Assembly (NCBI GenBank): GCA_934309345.1
Contig: CAKRDD010000007.1
Coordinates: 62,001-126,000 of the forward strand
Source: an uncultured Mediterraneibacter sp.
Lineage (GTDB): Bacteria; Bacillota; Clostridia; Lachnospirales; Lachnospiraceae
DNA: 64,000 bases
Direction: 5' to 3'
Of this stretch, positions 34,109-41,325 are shown one piece after another. The number at the start of each line of letters is the position of its first letter. Position 1 is the first letter of the stretch. The notes beneath the pieces are model-generated. The model saw only the letters and a program-made list of their open reading frames with translations. It did not search any database and was not told where the DNA came from. Made by a program: the position numbers and the translations under genes.

Positions 34109-35040
34109 AGCACACTTCCCCGCTCATCATAGATTTCCCGGATCTTTCCAGGGCCGTGATCCTGCCCAAGCACAACATAACGCTGAAACATTCTTCTGCG
34201 AATCAGATCTCCCAGGATCGGCTTTTTAGAAGCCTCATCCATATCAAGACTGTGTACACTTGCGATCAGCCGGCAGCCACACTGCATGGCATATTCAATC
34301 GCATGGATATCCTCACTTGTACCGATCTCATCCACTGCGATCACACGCGGCGCCATAGAACGGATCAACATGATCATCCCCTCCGCTTTCGGGCAGCAGT
34401 CTAAAATATCAGTTCTTGTACCCAGATGATTCTGCGCGATTCCAAGATAACATCCGCCAAGCTCTGATCTTTCATCTACCACACCAACAGAACACCCTTT
34501 TATGTATTCATTTCCATCCGATATCTGACGGATCAGATCACGGATCAGAGTAGTCTTTCCACAACACGGCGGAGAAATGATCAATGTATGGCAAATCTGT
34601 TTATTTTCCGTAATATATGGAATCAATGCGTCAGCACACCCGAGTACCTCGTGAGAAATTCTTACATTTAGCGAAGAAATATACTGTATATTTTTTACTT
34701 TTTCATTTTCTATAATTACTTTTCCTGCCACCCCGACCCTGTGACCTCCTTCCACTGTAATAAATCCCTGTTTCAACTCATTTTCATATGCATAGAGCGA
34801 ATAATGACAAATATATCCCATTGTCTCACCAATATCTTCTTTCGTAACCAGATACGGGTGTACCAGGTCCGGAAGAACCCGTTCCTGCCCTTTCATCTGA
34901 ATCAGCAGCGGCTGACCTGTACGTATCCTGATCTCCTGCAGTTCCTCCGGATTACTGACGGATTCTTCTACAAGCTTACGGATTTTTTCTGCCAGCAGAT
35001 TCCAGACCTGCATCTTCTTTTTCTTTCTTTCCATTTCCAT
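34096..35040 (-). CDS. spoIIIAA: Stage III sporulation protein AA (secretion-type ATPase)
   Basis: ATPase powering the mother cell-to-forespore channel. The 314 residues carry Walker A SPPCCGKTTLIRDL (about residues 156-169), Walker B region PRVIAVDEIGTSED, and ASVHSLDMDEA. The ATG at 35040 has GAGG eight bases upstream. The GTG three codons earlier is a poorer choice. First gene of the spoIIIA operon, with a SigmaE-like promoter 46 bases upstream. Confidence 0.95.
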   Translation of the reverse strand: MEMERKKKKMQVWNLLAEKIRKLVEESVSNPEELQEIRIRTGQPLLIQMKGQERVLPDLVHPYLVTKEDIGETMGYICHYSLYAYENELKQGFITVEGGHRVGVAGKVIIENEKVKNIQYISSLNVRISHEVLGCADALIPYITENKQICHTLIISPPCCGKTTLIRDLIRQISDGNEYIKGCSVGVVDERSELGGCYLGIAQNHLGTRTDILDCCPKAEGMIMLIRSMAPRVIAVDEIGTSEDIHAIEYAMQCGCRLIASVHSLDMDEASKKPILGDLIRRRMFQRYVVLGQDHGPGKIREIYDERGSVLCRN

Positions 35041-35085
35041 CTTGTCCACCTCTCCCGTTGTTGTCCGCGCCCCTCCTCTCTACAC

Positions 35086-35114
35086 AATATATGGATAAGA
35101 TTCTTAAAGTATTC
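35086..35114 (-). promoter_or_regulatory. spoIIIAA: SigmaE-like promoter of the spoIIIA operon
   Basis: Minus strand GAATACT (35114-35108), 14-base spacer, CATATATT (35093-35086). This fits the mother-cell SigmaE pattern (about KMATATT-N14-CATACANT) and has no SigmaA-type hexamers. It agrees with known SigmaE control of spoIIIA in Bacillus. Confidence 0.6.
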
Positions 35115-35125
35115 CTTGCGCATAC

Positions 35126-35175
35126 AAGAAAAGAGGAACAAAACCCAGTTTCCTGAATTCTGTTCCTCTTTTCTT
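35126..35175 (-). terminator. Terminator after pnp
   Basis: Minus strand AAGAAAAGAGGAACA pairs perfectly with TGTTCCTCTTTTCTT around a 20-base loop, the second arm and the following bases being T-rich. It begins 15 bases after the pnp stop and isolates pnp from the sporulation operon. Confidence 0.85.
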
Positions 35176-35189
35176 ATTCTTTCTGATTC

Positions 35190-37277
35190 TTATTCTGCAA
35201 CATCTTTCATGCTGAAGCTGAATCTTCCCATCTTATCTTTACCAAGGCATACAACCTTCACAACATCACCGATGCTTACAACGTCTTCTACCTTGTCAAC
35301 TCTCTGTTTAGAAAGCTTGGAAATGTGTACCATACCTTCTTTACCCGGTGCAAACTCAACGAATGCTCCGAATTCTTTGATGCTGATAACCTTTCCTTCA
35401 AAAAGCTGTCCTGCTTCATAATCTGTAACAATTGTCTGAATGTACTTCGCAGCTTTCTCCATGTTCTCTTTCTCTGTACCGCAGATAGATACATTTCCTT
35501 CATCATCGATGTCGATCTTAACACCTGTCTCGTCGATGATCGCATTGATCGTCTTTCCACGCTGTCCGACAACATCACCGATCTTCTGTGGATCGATCTG
35601 CATCTGGATGATCTTCGGTGCAAACTCTCCAACTTCTTTTCTTGGCTCAGCGATTGCTTTATTCATAACTTCATCCATGATGTAAGTTCTTGCTTTCTTT
35701 GTAGCAGCGATCGCTTCTTCGATGATCGGTCTTGTCAGTCCATGGATCTTGATATCCATCTGGATCGCTGTGATACCTTCGTGAGTACCTGCTACCTTGA
35801 AGTCCATGTCTCCGAAGAAGTCCTCGAGTCCCTGGATATCTGTCAGTACAAGGTAATCATCATCTGTCTCACCTGTTACAAGTCCTGCTGAGATACCTGC
35901 TACAGCAGACTTGATCGGCACACCTGCTGCCATCAGTGACATACTGGATGCGCAGACACTTGCCTGTGATGTAGATCCGTTAGACTCAAATGTCTCAGAT
36001 ACTGTACGGATCGCATATGGGAACTCAGACTCGCTTGGAAGTACCGGAAGAAGTGCTCTCTCAGCCAGTGCTCCATGTCCGATCTCACGACGTCCCGGAC
36101 CTCTGGAAGGTCTTGTCTCTCCTACAGAGTAGGACGGGAAGTTGTAGTGATGCATATATCTCTTTGTCTTCTCTGCTTCATCAAGGCCGTCAAGCTTCTG
36201 TGCTTCAGAAAGCGGAGCAAGTGTTGTCATTGTACAGATCTGTGTCTGTCCTCTTGTGAACATAGCGGAACCATGAACTCTCGGGATCAGGTCTACTTCT
36301 GCTGCAAGCGGTCTGATCTGATCGATCGCACGACCATCCGGACGCTTGTGATCTTTGAGGATCATCTTTCTTACTGTCTTCTTCTGATACTGGTAAACAG
36401 CCTCACCAAGCTTTGCAAGATACTCTTCGTTGTCTGCAAATGCTTCCTCAAGTCTCTCTGTGATCACACGGATATTCTCTTCTCTTGTCTGCTTGTCATC
36501 TGTAAATACAGCCTCTTCCATCTCAGCTGCCGGAACAATCTCCTGGATCGCATCAAAGAGTTCCTGCGGAACAGCAAAGCTCTGGTACTCATGTTTCGGC
36601 TTTCCACACTCTGCAACGATCGTGTCAAAGAAAGCGATCACTTTCTGGTTCAGGTCATGTGCTGCAAAGATTGCTTCGATCATCTTCGCTTCCGGAACTT
36701 CCTTCGCACCGGCTTCGATCATGATAACCTTTTCCTTTGTAGAAGCAACTGTCAATGCAAGATCAGATACTTCCTTCTGTGCTGCTGTCGGGTTGAATAC
36801 GAATTCTCCGTCAACAAGTCCAACCTGTGTTGTAGAGATCGGTCCGTCAAACGGGATATCAGAAATACTTGTTGCAAGTGCTGCACCGAGCATAGCTGTA
36901 AGCTCCGGGCTGCAATCCTGATCTACAGAAAGAACCAGGTTCTCAAGTGTTACGTCATTTCTATAATCCTTCGGGAACAGAGGACGCATCGGACGGTCGA
37001 TCACGCGGTCTGTCAGGATCGCATTCTCAGATGCTTTACCCTCTCTCTTATTAAATCCTCCCGGGATCTTTCCTACAGCGTACATTCTCTCATTGTACTC
37101 TACGCTGAGTGGGAAGAAATCAATTCCTTCTCTCGGCTTGTCAGATGCTGTTGCTGTACACAGTACAGTTGTATCGCCATAATGCATCAGCACTGCACCA
37201 TTCGCCTGTTTTGCCACACGGTCAACATCCACACGCAGTGTTCTGCCGGCCAGTTCCATTTCAAACTTTTTATACAT
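35190..37277 (-). CDS. pnp: Polyribonucleotide nucleotidyltransferase (PNPase)
   Basis: Phosphorolytic 3'-5' exoribonuclease of mRNA decay. The 695 residues have two RNase PH domains (TTVLCTATASDKPREGIDFFPL; FPSYSVGETRPSRGPGRREIGHGALAERAL), a KH domain with VVGQRGKTIN (about residues 571-580), and a C-terminal S1 domain (GQLFEGKVISIKEFGAFVEF.., from about 628). It follows rpsO as in most bacteria. A long-range stem in its leader (37329-37411) looks like a processing or autoregulation site. Confidence 0.98.
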   Translation of the reverse strand: MYKKFEMELAGRTLRVDVDRVAKQANGAVLMHYGDTTVLCTATASDKPREGIDFFPLSVEYNERMYAVGKIPGGFNKREGKASENAILTDRVIDRPMRPLFPKDYRNDVTLENLVLSVDQDCSPELTAMLGAALATSISDIPFDGPISTTQVGLVDGEFVFNPTAAQKEVSDLALTVASTKEKVIMIEAGAKEVPEAKMIEAIFAAHDLNQKVIAFFDTIVAECGKPKHEYQSFAVPQELFDAIQEIVPAAEMEEAVFTDDKQTREENIRVITERLEEAFADNEEYLAKLGEAVYQYQKKTVRKMILKDHKRPDGRAIDQIRPLAAEVDLIPRVHGSAMFTRGQTQICTMTTLAPLSEAQKLDGLDEAEKTKRYMHHYNFPSYSVGETRPSRGPGRREIGHGALAERALLPVLPSESEFPYAIRTVSETFESNGSTSQASVCASSMSLMAAGVPIKSAVAGISAGLVTGETDDDYLVLTDIQGLEDFFGDMDFKVAGTHEGITAIQMDIKIHGLTRPIIEEAIAATKKARTYIMDEVMNKAIAEPRKEVGEFAPKIIQMQIDPQKIGDVVGQRGKTINAIIDETGVKIDIDDEGNVSICGTEKENMEKAAKYIQTIVTDYEAGQLFEGKVISIKEFGAFVEFAPGKEGMVHISKLSKQRVDKVEDVVSIGDVVKVVCLGKDKMGRFSFSMKDVAE

Positions 37278-37328
37278 GGTTTTCTCCTTTTATCTTATCT
37301 TCGTTTTATATGAGCAGAACAATTCGCT

Positions 37329-37411
37329 CCGAAACTACTGAAAAATGTACTATTATATAACAATTATACTTCTCTGCGATCAACAGCTAGTGCACTTTTC
37401 AGTGGTCTCGG
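37329..37411 (-). ncRNA. Long-range stem in the pnp leader
   Basis: On the minus strand CCGAGACCACTGAAAAGTGC (37411-37392) pairs with the segment ending TTTCAGTAGTTTCGG (37348-37329): about 19 pairs with two G-U and one mismatch, enclosing about 43 bases. It lies between the rpsO terminator and pnp. In E. coli a comparable pnp-leader stem is cut by RNase III and then used by PNPase for autoregulation. The same role here is inference. A TATAAT-like box occurs in the loop, and the rest of 37412-37516 is AT-rich with no gene. Confidence 0.55.
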
Positions 37412-37516
37412 TTCTTCTCTGCCCATAAGCTTTTAAATTATATCATATTCCATAATAAGAAGTAAATAGTTTTCCCAAAAAAGAACAAAAAGTACCAAAA
37501 ATTCAGACAAAAAGAA

Positions 37517-37558
37517 ACAGATCAGAAACCACATCATCAGATGCAGCTTCTGATCTGT
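37517..37558 (-). terminator. Terminator after rpsO
   Basis: Minus strand ACAGATCAGAA pairs with TTCTGATCTGT around a 20-base loop, followed by TTCTTTTTGT. Confidence 0.85.
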
Positions 37559-37587
37559 CAATTGATCTTCTTTTTTGGAAAATCTTA

Positions 37588-37854
37588 TTATTTTCTCAGA
37601 CCAAGTTTCTCGATCAGAGCACGGTATCTCTCGATATCTACTTTCTTGAGGTATGCAAGAAGTCCTCTTCTCTGTCCAACCATCTTAAGAAGTCCTCTTC
37701 TTGAGTGGTGATCCTTCGGGTTAGCTTTGAAGTGATCTGTCAGCTCGTTGATTCTTGCTGTAAGGATAGCAACCTGTACTTCCGGTGATCCTGTATCTCC
37801 CTCTGTTCTTCCAAATTCTTTGATGATAGCCTGTTTCTTCTCTTTTGCGATCAT
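37588..37854 (-). CDS. rpsO: 30S ribosomal protein S15
   Basis: Primary 16S rRNA-binding protein. The 88-residue form starts MIAKEKKQAIIKEFGRTEGD and has the signature GLLKMVGQRRGLLAYLKKVD. A longer frame runs upstream, but the ATG at 37854 with AGGAGG eight bases before it fits the known start. Own promoter at 37954-37982 and a leader of about 90 bases. Its own terminator precedes pnp. Confidence 0.97.
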   Translation of the reverse strand: MIAKEKKQAIIKEFGRTEGDTGSPEVQVAILTARINELTDHFKANPKDHHSRRGLLKMVGQRRGLLAYLKKVDIERYRALIEKLGLRK

Positions 37855-37953
37855 TGTAATATCCTCCTTAAAATTCTTAGTTAAACCGCCTGGCATTAAG
37901 CAATGGTCGGAGTGATCCGATTACCGAACACCGGCTGATTTGATACCTCGGAT

Positions 37954-37982
37954 AGTATAGCACAGAGATATCTGCTTGTAAA
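37954..37982 (-). promoter_or_regulatory. rpsO: SigmaA-type promoter of rpsO
   Basis: Minus strand TTTACA (37982-37977), 17-base spacer, TATACT (37959-37954). The leader of about 90 bases contains GC-rich complementary stretches (around 37895-37935) that could be the S15 autoregulatory site; no fold was proven. Confidence 0.75.
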
Positions 37983-38000
37983 GCACAAATTTAAAATCTT

Positions 38001-38912
38001 TTATCTTTCATCTAATGGATGATTTTTCAGATATTCCCCGCCATACTGCATATCTTTCATCACGCGGTCTTTGAGTTCTTCAACCGAATGGAATTTCGTT
38101 TCCGGACGTTCGAACTCCAGGATCTGCACCGTAGCTGTCTTCCCGTAAGCATCGCCTTCATATCCGTAAACATAAACTTCAAACAGTCGTCTTTTCTCTT
38201 GCGCAACGGTCGGTTTCACCCCGGCATTTCCAACACCGCCATACCATACACCATCCACAAGGACACGGCAGGCATAGACTCCGTACTTTGGCAGGATTTT
38301 CTTTCCCTGCGGTGCAAGATTCATTGTCGGAAATCCAAGTGTTCTTCCAAGCTGCTGTCCATGTTCCACAACGCTGGTGATCTCATACGGATACCCCAGA
38401 AGCTCATTTGCAAGAGGAACATTTCCATCAAGAAGAAGTTCCCGGATATAAGTGCTGCTGATCTCCCGGTCTTTATAATATGCTTTCTCGACCACATCAA
38501 CTGTGTAGCCATACTTTGCCGCATATTTCTCCAGCATCTGATGATTGCCTCTTTTTTCATGACCGAAGTTAAAATCGGTTCCGACAACAATGTGTGATGC
38601 GTGCAGCTTCTTATACAGGATTTCATCGATAAATTTCTCTGCTTCCATCTCCATCATTTCTCTCGTAAATGGAATCTCGATCAGATAATCTACCTTGTCC
38701 TCAAGAAATGCCCTTCGCTCTTCATTTGTCATCAGACAATCTCTGTCCATATCAAATGCACAAACGACACTGTCGCAGTCTTCCTTCTTCGCATATTTCA
38801 TTATTCTGTTGAGCAGCTTCTGATGTCCTCTGTGCAATCCATCAAACTTTCCAAGCGTTACCGCTGTGTGATTTCTTCCGTCAAAGGCATCTAATCCTTT
38901 TATATATTGCAT
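38001..38912 (-). CDS. ribF: Bifunctional riboflavin kinase / FAD synthetase
   Basis: Converts riboflavin to FMN and FAD. The 303 residues have an N-terminal nucleotidyltransferase domain (VTLGKFDGLHRGHQKLL, the HxGH-type site, about 18-34; SSTYIRELLLDGNV) and a C-terminal flavokinase domain (GRTLGFPTMNL about 190-200; YGVYACRVLVDG; FEVYVYGYEGDAYGK). It closes the rimP-to-ribF operon, as in many Firmicutes. The ribosome-binding site is weak. Confidence 0.97.
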   Translation of the reverse strand: MQYIKGLDAFDGRNHTAVTLGKFDGLHRGHQKLLNRIMKYAKKEDCDSVVCAFDMDRDCLMTNEERRAFLEDKVDYLIEIPFTREMMEMEAEKFIDEILYKKLHASHIVVGTDFNFGHEKRGNHQMLEKYAAKYGYTVDVVEKAYYKDREISSTYIRELLLDGNVPLANELLGYPYEITSVVEHGQQLGRTLGFPTMNLAPQGKKILPKYGVYACRVLVDGVWYGGVGNAGVKPTVAQEKRRLFEVYVYGYEGDAYGKTATVQILEFERPETKFHSVEELKDRVMKDMQYGGEYLKNHPLDER

Positions 38913-38930
38913 GTCTGTCTTATTCGTCCT

Positions 38931-39857
38931 TTATTTCTCAATTTTCTCTGCTTCAGGATCCAGAAACATCTTCTTAATATGGAACAGCTTCTTCGGTGCA
39001 CGATACTGATAAAGGCCGATAAAGTTCTTTCTGGAATCATATACTCTGACTTCCTGTCCATCTGTCCACTCTTCTTTTTCTAACAGAAAACGCTCCGGAA
39101 GATCATTTCCGTTATAAGACATCCATGCCTTCGCATCCGTCACAGTAACGGCCGGCAATTCCGCAAAGATCTGATCCAGCGGAGTGAAAAGTTCTGCACC
39201 GTCTCCCTGCTCCATCTTCTGACGCACCTCATCCAGTGTTACCGCATCTTCTTTCAGGAAGCGGCCGACTTTCGTACGCTCGAGTTCTTCCATACAGCCA
39301 CCCACCTGAAGCTTCTCTCCGATGTCATGGCACAAGGTACGGATATATGTTCCCTTAGAACAGTCCACTTCCATGCGTACATGTGGAAGATTCATCTCCA
39401 GAATGCGGATTCCATGGATCTGGACTCTTCTGCTCTTACGCTCCACGGTCTTTCCTTCACGAGCAAGCTCATAAAGCTTCTTTCCATTCACTTTCAATGC
39501 AGAGTACATCGGCGGAACCTGATCATATTCTCCGATAAAGGATTCGATGCAGGAACGCACTTCCTCTTCCGCCAGATCCCCCGGATCCTTCTCTTCCAGA
39601 ACCTCTCCGGATATATCCTGCGTATCTGTCGTCTTTCCCAAAAGCAGCAGAGCCTCATAGGTCTTATCATGATCGGTCAGAAGCTCACAAACCTTTGTTG
39701 CTCTCCCAAGACACACCGGAAGGACTCCCGTTGCATCCGGATCAAGCGTACCTGTATGGCCGATTTTCTTCTGTCCGACAACTTTTCGAAGAACTGCAAC
39801 CACATCATGGGAAGTGTATCCTTTTTCTTTGTAAATATTAACTATTCCGTTTATCAT
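38931..39857 (-). CDS. truB: tRNA pseudouridine-55 synthase
   Basis: Makes pseudouridine 55 in the T-loop of tRNAs. The 308 residues show the KIGHTGTLDPDATGVLPVCLG motif in part: GHTGTLDPDATG holds the catalytic Asp at about 39. The RNA-binding part and a C-terminal PUA-like domain follow. The ATG overlaps the nrnA stop by four bases (ATGA), so translation is coupled. Confidence 0.97.
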   Translation of the reverse strand: MINGIVNIYKEKGYTSHDVVAVLRKVVGQKKIGHTGTLDPDATGVLPVCLGRATKVCELLTDHDKTYEALLLLGKTTDTQDISGEVLEEKDPGDLAEEEVRSCIESFIGEYDQVPPMYSALKVNGKKLYELAREGKTVERKSRRVQIHGIRILEMNLPHVRMEVDCSKGTYIRTLCHDIGEKLQVGGCMEELERTKVGRFLKEDAVTLDEVRQKMEQGDGAELFTPLDQIFAELPAVTVTDAKAWMSYNGNDLPERFLLEKEEWTDGQEVRVYDSRKNFIGLYQYRAPKKLFHIKKMFLDPEAEKIEK

Positions 39858-40831
39858 TTTTCCTCGTTTTTCTCTTCTGCCGCTCTAAGCTGTCTTTCAA
39901 TTAAAAGTGTCAGATTGTTGATCACATCATGCGGGGAACCTTTCATCGTAACACCGGCTGCTCTCACATGGCCGCCACCACCATAATATTTCGCTACCGC
40001 ACTCACATCAACGATTTCCTTTGATCTAAGGCTTACTTTAAATGTCTGTGGCTCCAGCTCGTAGAGAAGGATTGCAACCTCCACACCTCTTGTCTGACGC
40101 AATACGCTGACAATTCCATCCAGATCAGACGGTTTCGCTTGGAAGAACTCCATTTCTTTCAAACGTATCACTGAGACAACCGCTTTCTTGTTCAGGATCA
40201 TCATGCTCTCAAGAAGTGCCTTTCCAAGCATCTGATTCTGAACATAGGACTTTTCAAAATACGTTCCGTCAATGATCGCGCTTCCGTTGATTCCTTTTCT
40301 CAAAAGTGCAGCACCGACTTCCATTGTCTCCGGTGAAGTACAGGAATACTGGAATACTCCGGTATCATGCACAATTCCCATATAAAGGAAAGATGCGATC
40401 TCTTTCGTAATCTTTTCCTCATCCAGCAGATGGAAAACAAGTTCAGAAGTAGAACTTGCATCCGGCACGATATAATTCGTGTCTGCAAAAGACTCGTTAC
40501 TGATGTGGTGATCCACACATAAAGTCTCCTTTGCATTCTGGAACACCGGCTCGGAAAAACCAAGACGTCTTGCGTCCCCACAATCCAGACTGATGAAAAG
40601 GTCATAAACTTTGCCTTCTACGATCTCATGCTTCGGCACATCCCTGTGTCCCATCATCTGAAATGCTTCCGGGATCTCCTCCAAATACAGGTCTGTCTCA
40701 ATCTCCGGATAATAAGTGGTCAGATAAAGATATAATCCAAGTGTAGAACCAACGCAGTCCCCATCCGGACGAATGTGTCCGCCAATGGCTACACTGTGTT
40801 TCCCTTTTAATACATCGTTTAATACGATCAT
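39854..40831 (-). CDS. nrnA: DHH-family phosphoesterase, NrnA-type nanoRNase/pAp phosphatase
   Basis: Degrades very short RNAs and 3'-phosphoadenosine phosphate. The 325 residues contain the DHH/DHHA1 motifs GHIRPDGDCVGSTLGL (about 17-32), SLDCGDARR, CVDHHISNESF (about 98-108) and the C-terminal GGGGHVRAAG (about 299-308). Starts at the base after the rbfA stop and lies between rbfA and truB, the normal place in Firmicutes. Confidence 0.95.
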   Translation of the reverse strand: MIVLNDVLKGKHSVAIGGHIRPDGDCVGSTLGLYLYLTTYYPEIETDLYLEEIPEAFQMMGHRDVPKHEIVEGKVYDLFISLDCGDARRLGFSEPVFQNAKETLCVDHHISNESFADTNYIVPDASSTSELVFHLLDEEKITKEIASFLYMGIVHDTGVFQYSCTSPETMEVGAALLRKGINGSAIIDGTYFEKSYVQNQMLGKALLESMMILNKKAVVSVIRLKEMEFFQAKPSDLDGIVSVLRQTRGVEVAILLYELEPQTFKVSLRSKEIVDVSAVAKYYGGGGHVRAAGVTMKGSPHDVINNLTLLIERQLRAAEEKNEEK

Positions 40832-41206
40832 CTATTCCTCAGCTCCATCCTTCAAATCTCTTGTCACTTCGTCAATTTTCTTGCTGATATTTACTCCATA
40901 TTCAATGGACTGGTCTACGATAAATGTAATCTGTGGTGTGTTGCGCATATTCACTGTACGTGCAAGTTCTCTGCGGATATATCCCTCTGCACTCTGAAGA
41001 CCTTTGATCGTATCTTCCTGTGCTTTCTTGTCTCCGAGAACACTGATATATGCCTTGCATGTCTTGAGATCCGGTGCTACTTCAACAGCAACAACAGATG
41101 TCAGCGGTGCAACACGTGGATCTTTGATCCCGCCACGCAGAATGTTGCTCAGCTCACGCTGTACTTCTGCGTTGACTCTTGTATTCTTAATACTGTTCTT
41201 TCTCAT
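40832..41206 (-). CDS. rbfA: Ribosome-binding factor A
   Basis: 30S maturation factor. At 124 residues it is a KH-type fold with RVNAEVQRELSNIL, DPRVAPLTSVVAVEVAPDLKTCKAYISVLG in the core. AAGGAG precedes the ATG. A 36-bp palindrome lies in the 119-base gap behind infB. Confidence 0.96.
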   Translation of the reverse strand: MRKNSIKNTRVNAEVQRELSNILRGGIKDPRVAPLTSVVAVEVAPDLKTCKAYISVLGDKKAQEDTIKGLQSAEGYIRRELARTVNMRNTPQITFIVDQSIEYGVNISKKIDEVTRDLKDGAEE

Positions 41207-41233
41207 GTTCTAACTCCTTTTTTATACAGAAAA

Positions 41234-41269
41234 GTTACTCCTGCAATGTATGACCCCTGCACGAGTAAC
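41234..41269 (-). repeat. 36-bp palindrome between infB and rbfA
   Basis: GTTACTC-x-TGCA at one end pairs with TGCA-x-GAGTAAC at the other, the centre carrying GGGGTCATACAT (minus strand). It shares the GTTAC, ATGTxTGACC and palindromic design with 1003-1028 and 11811-11841. On the minus strand it is followed by TTTTCTG, so it could also act as a partial terminator inside the operon. Confidence 0.55.
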
Positions 41270-41325
41270 AATTCTGTCACCTGCTGACGATCACAACACT
41301 CTGCAAATGTCAGCATCTTTTATTC

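Noticed and set aside
36075..37313. 412-codon plus-strand open frame antisense to pnp
   Set aside because: Complement of a clear PNPase gene. Composition rich in Cys and Leu, with no domain recognised.
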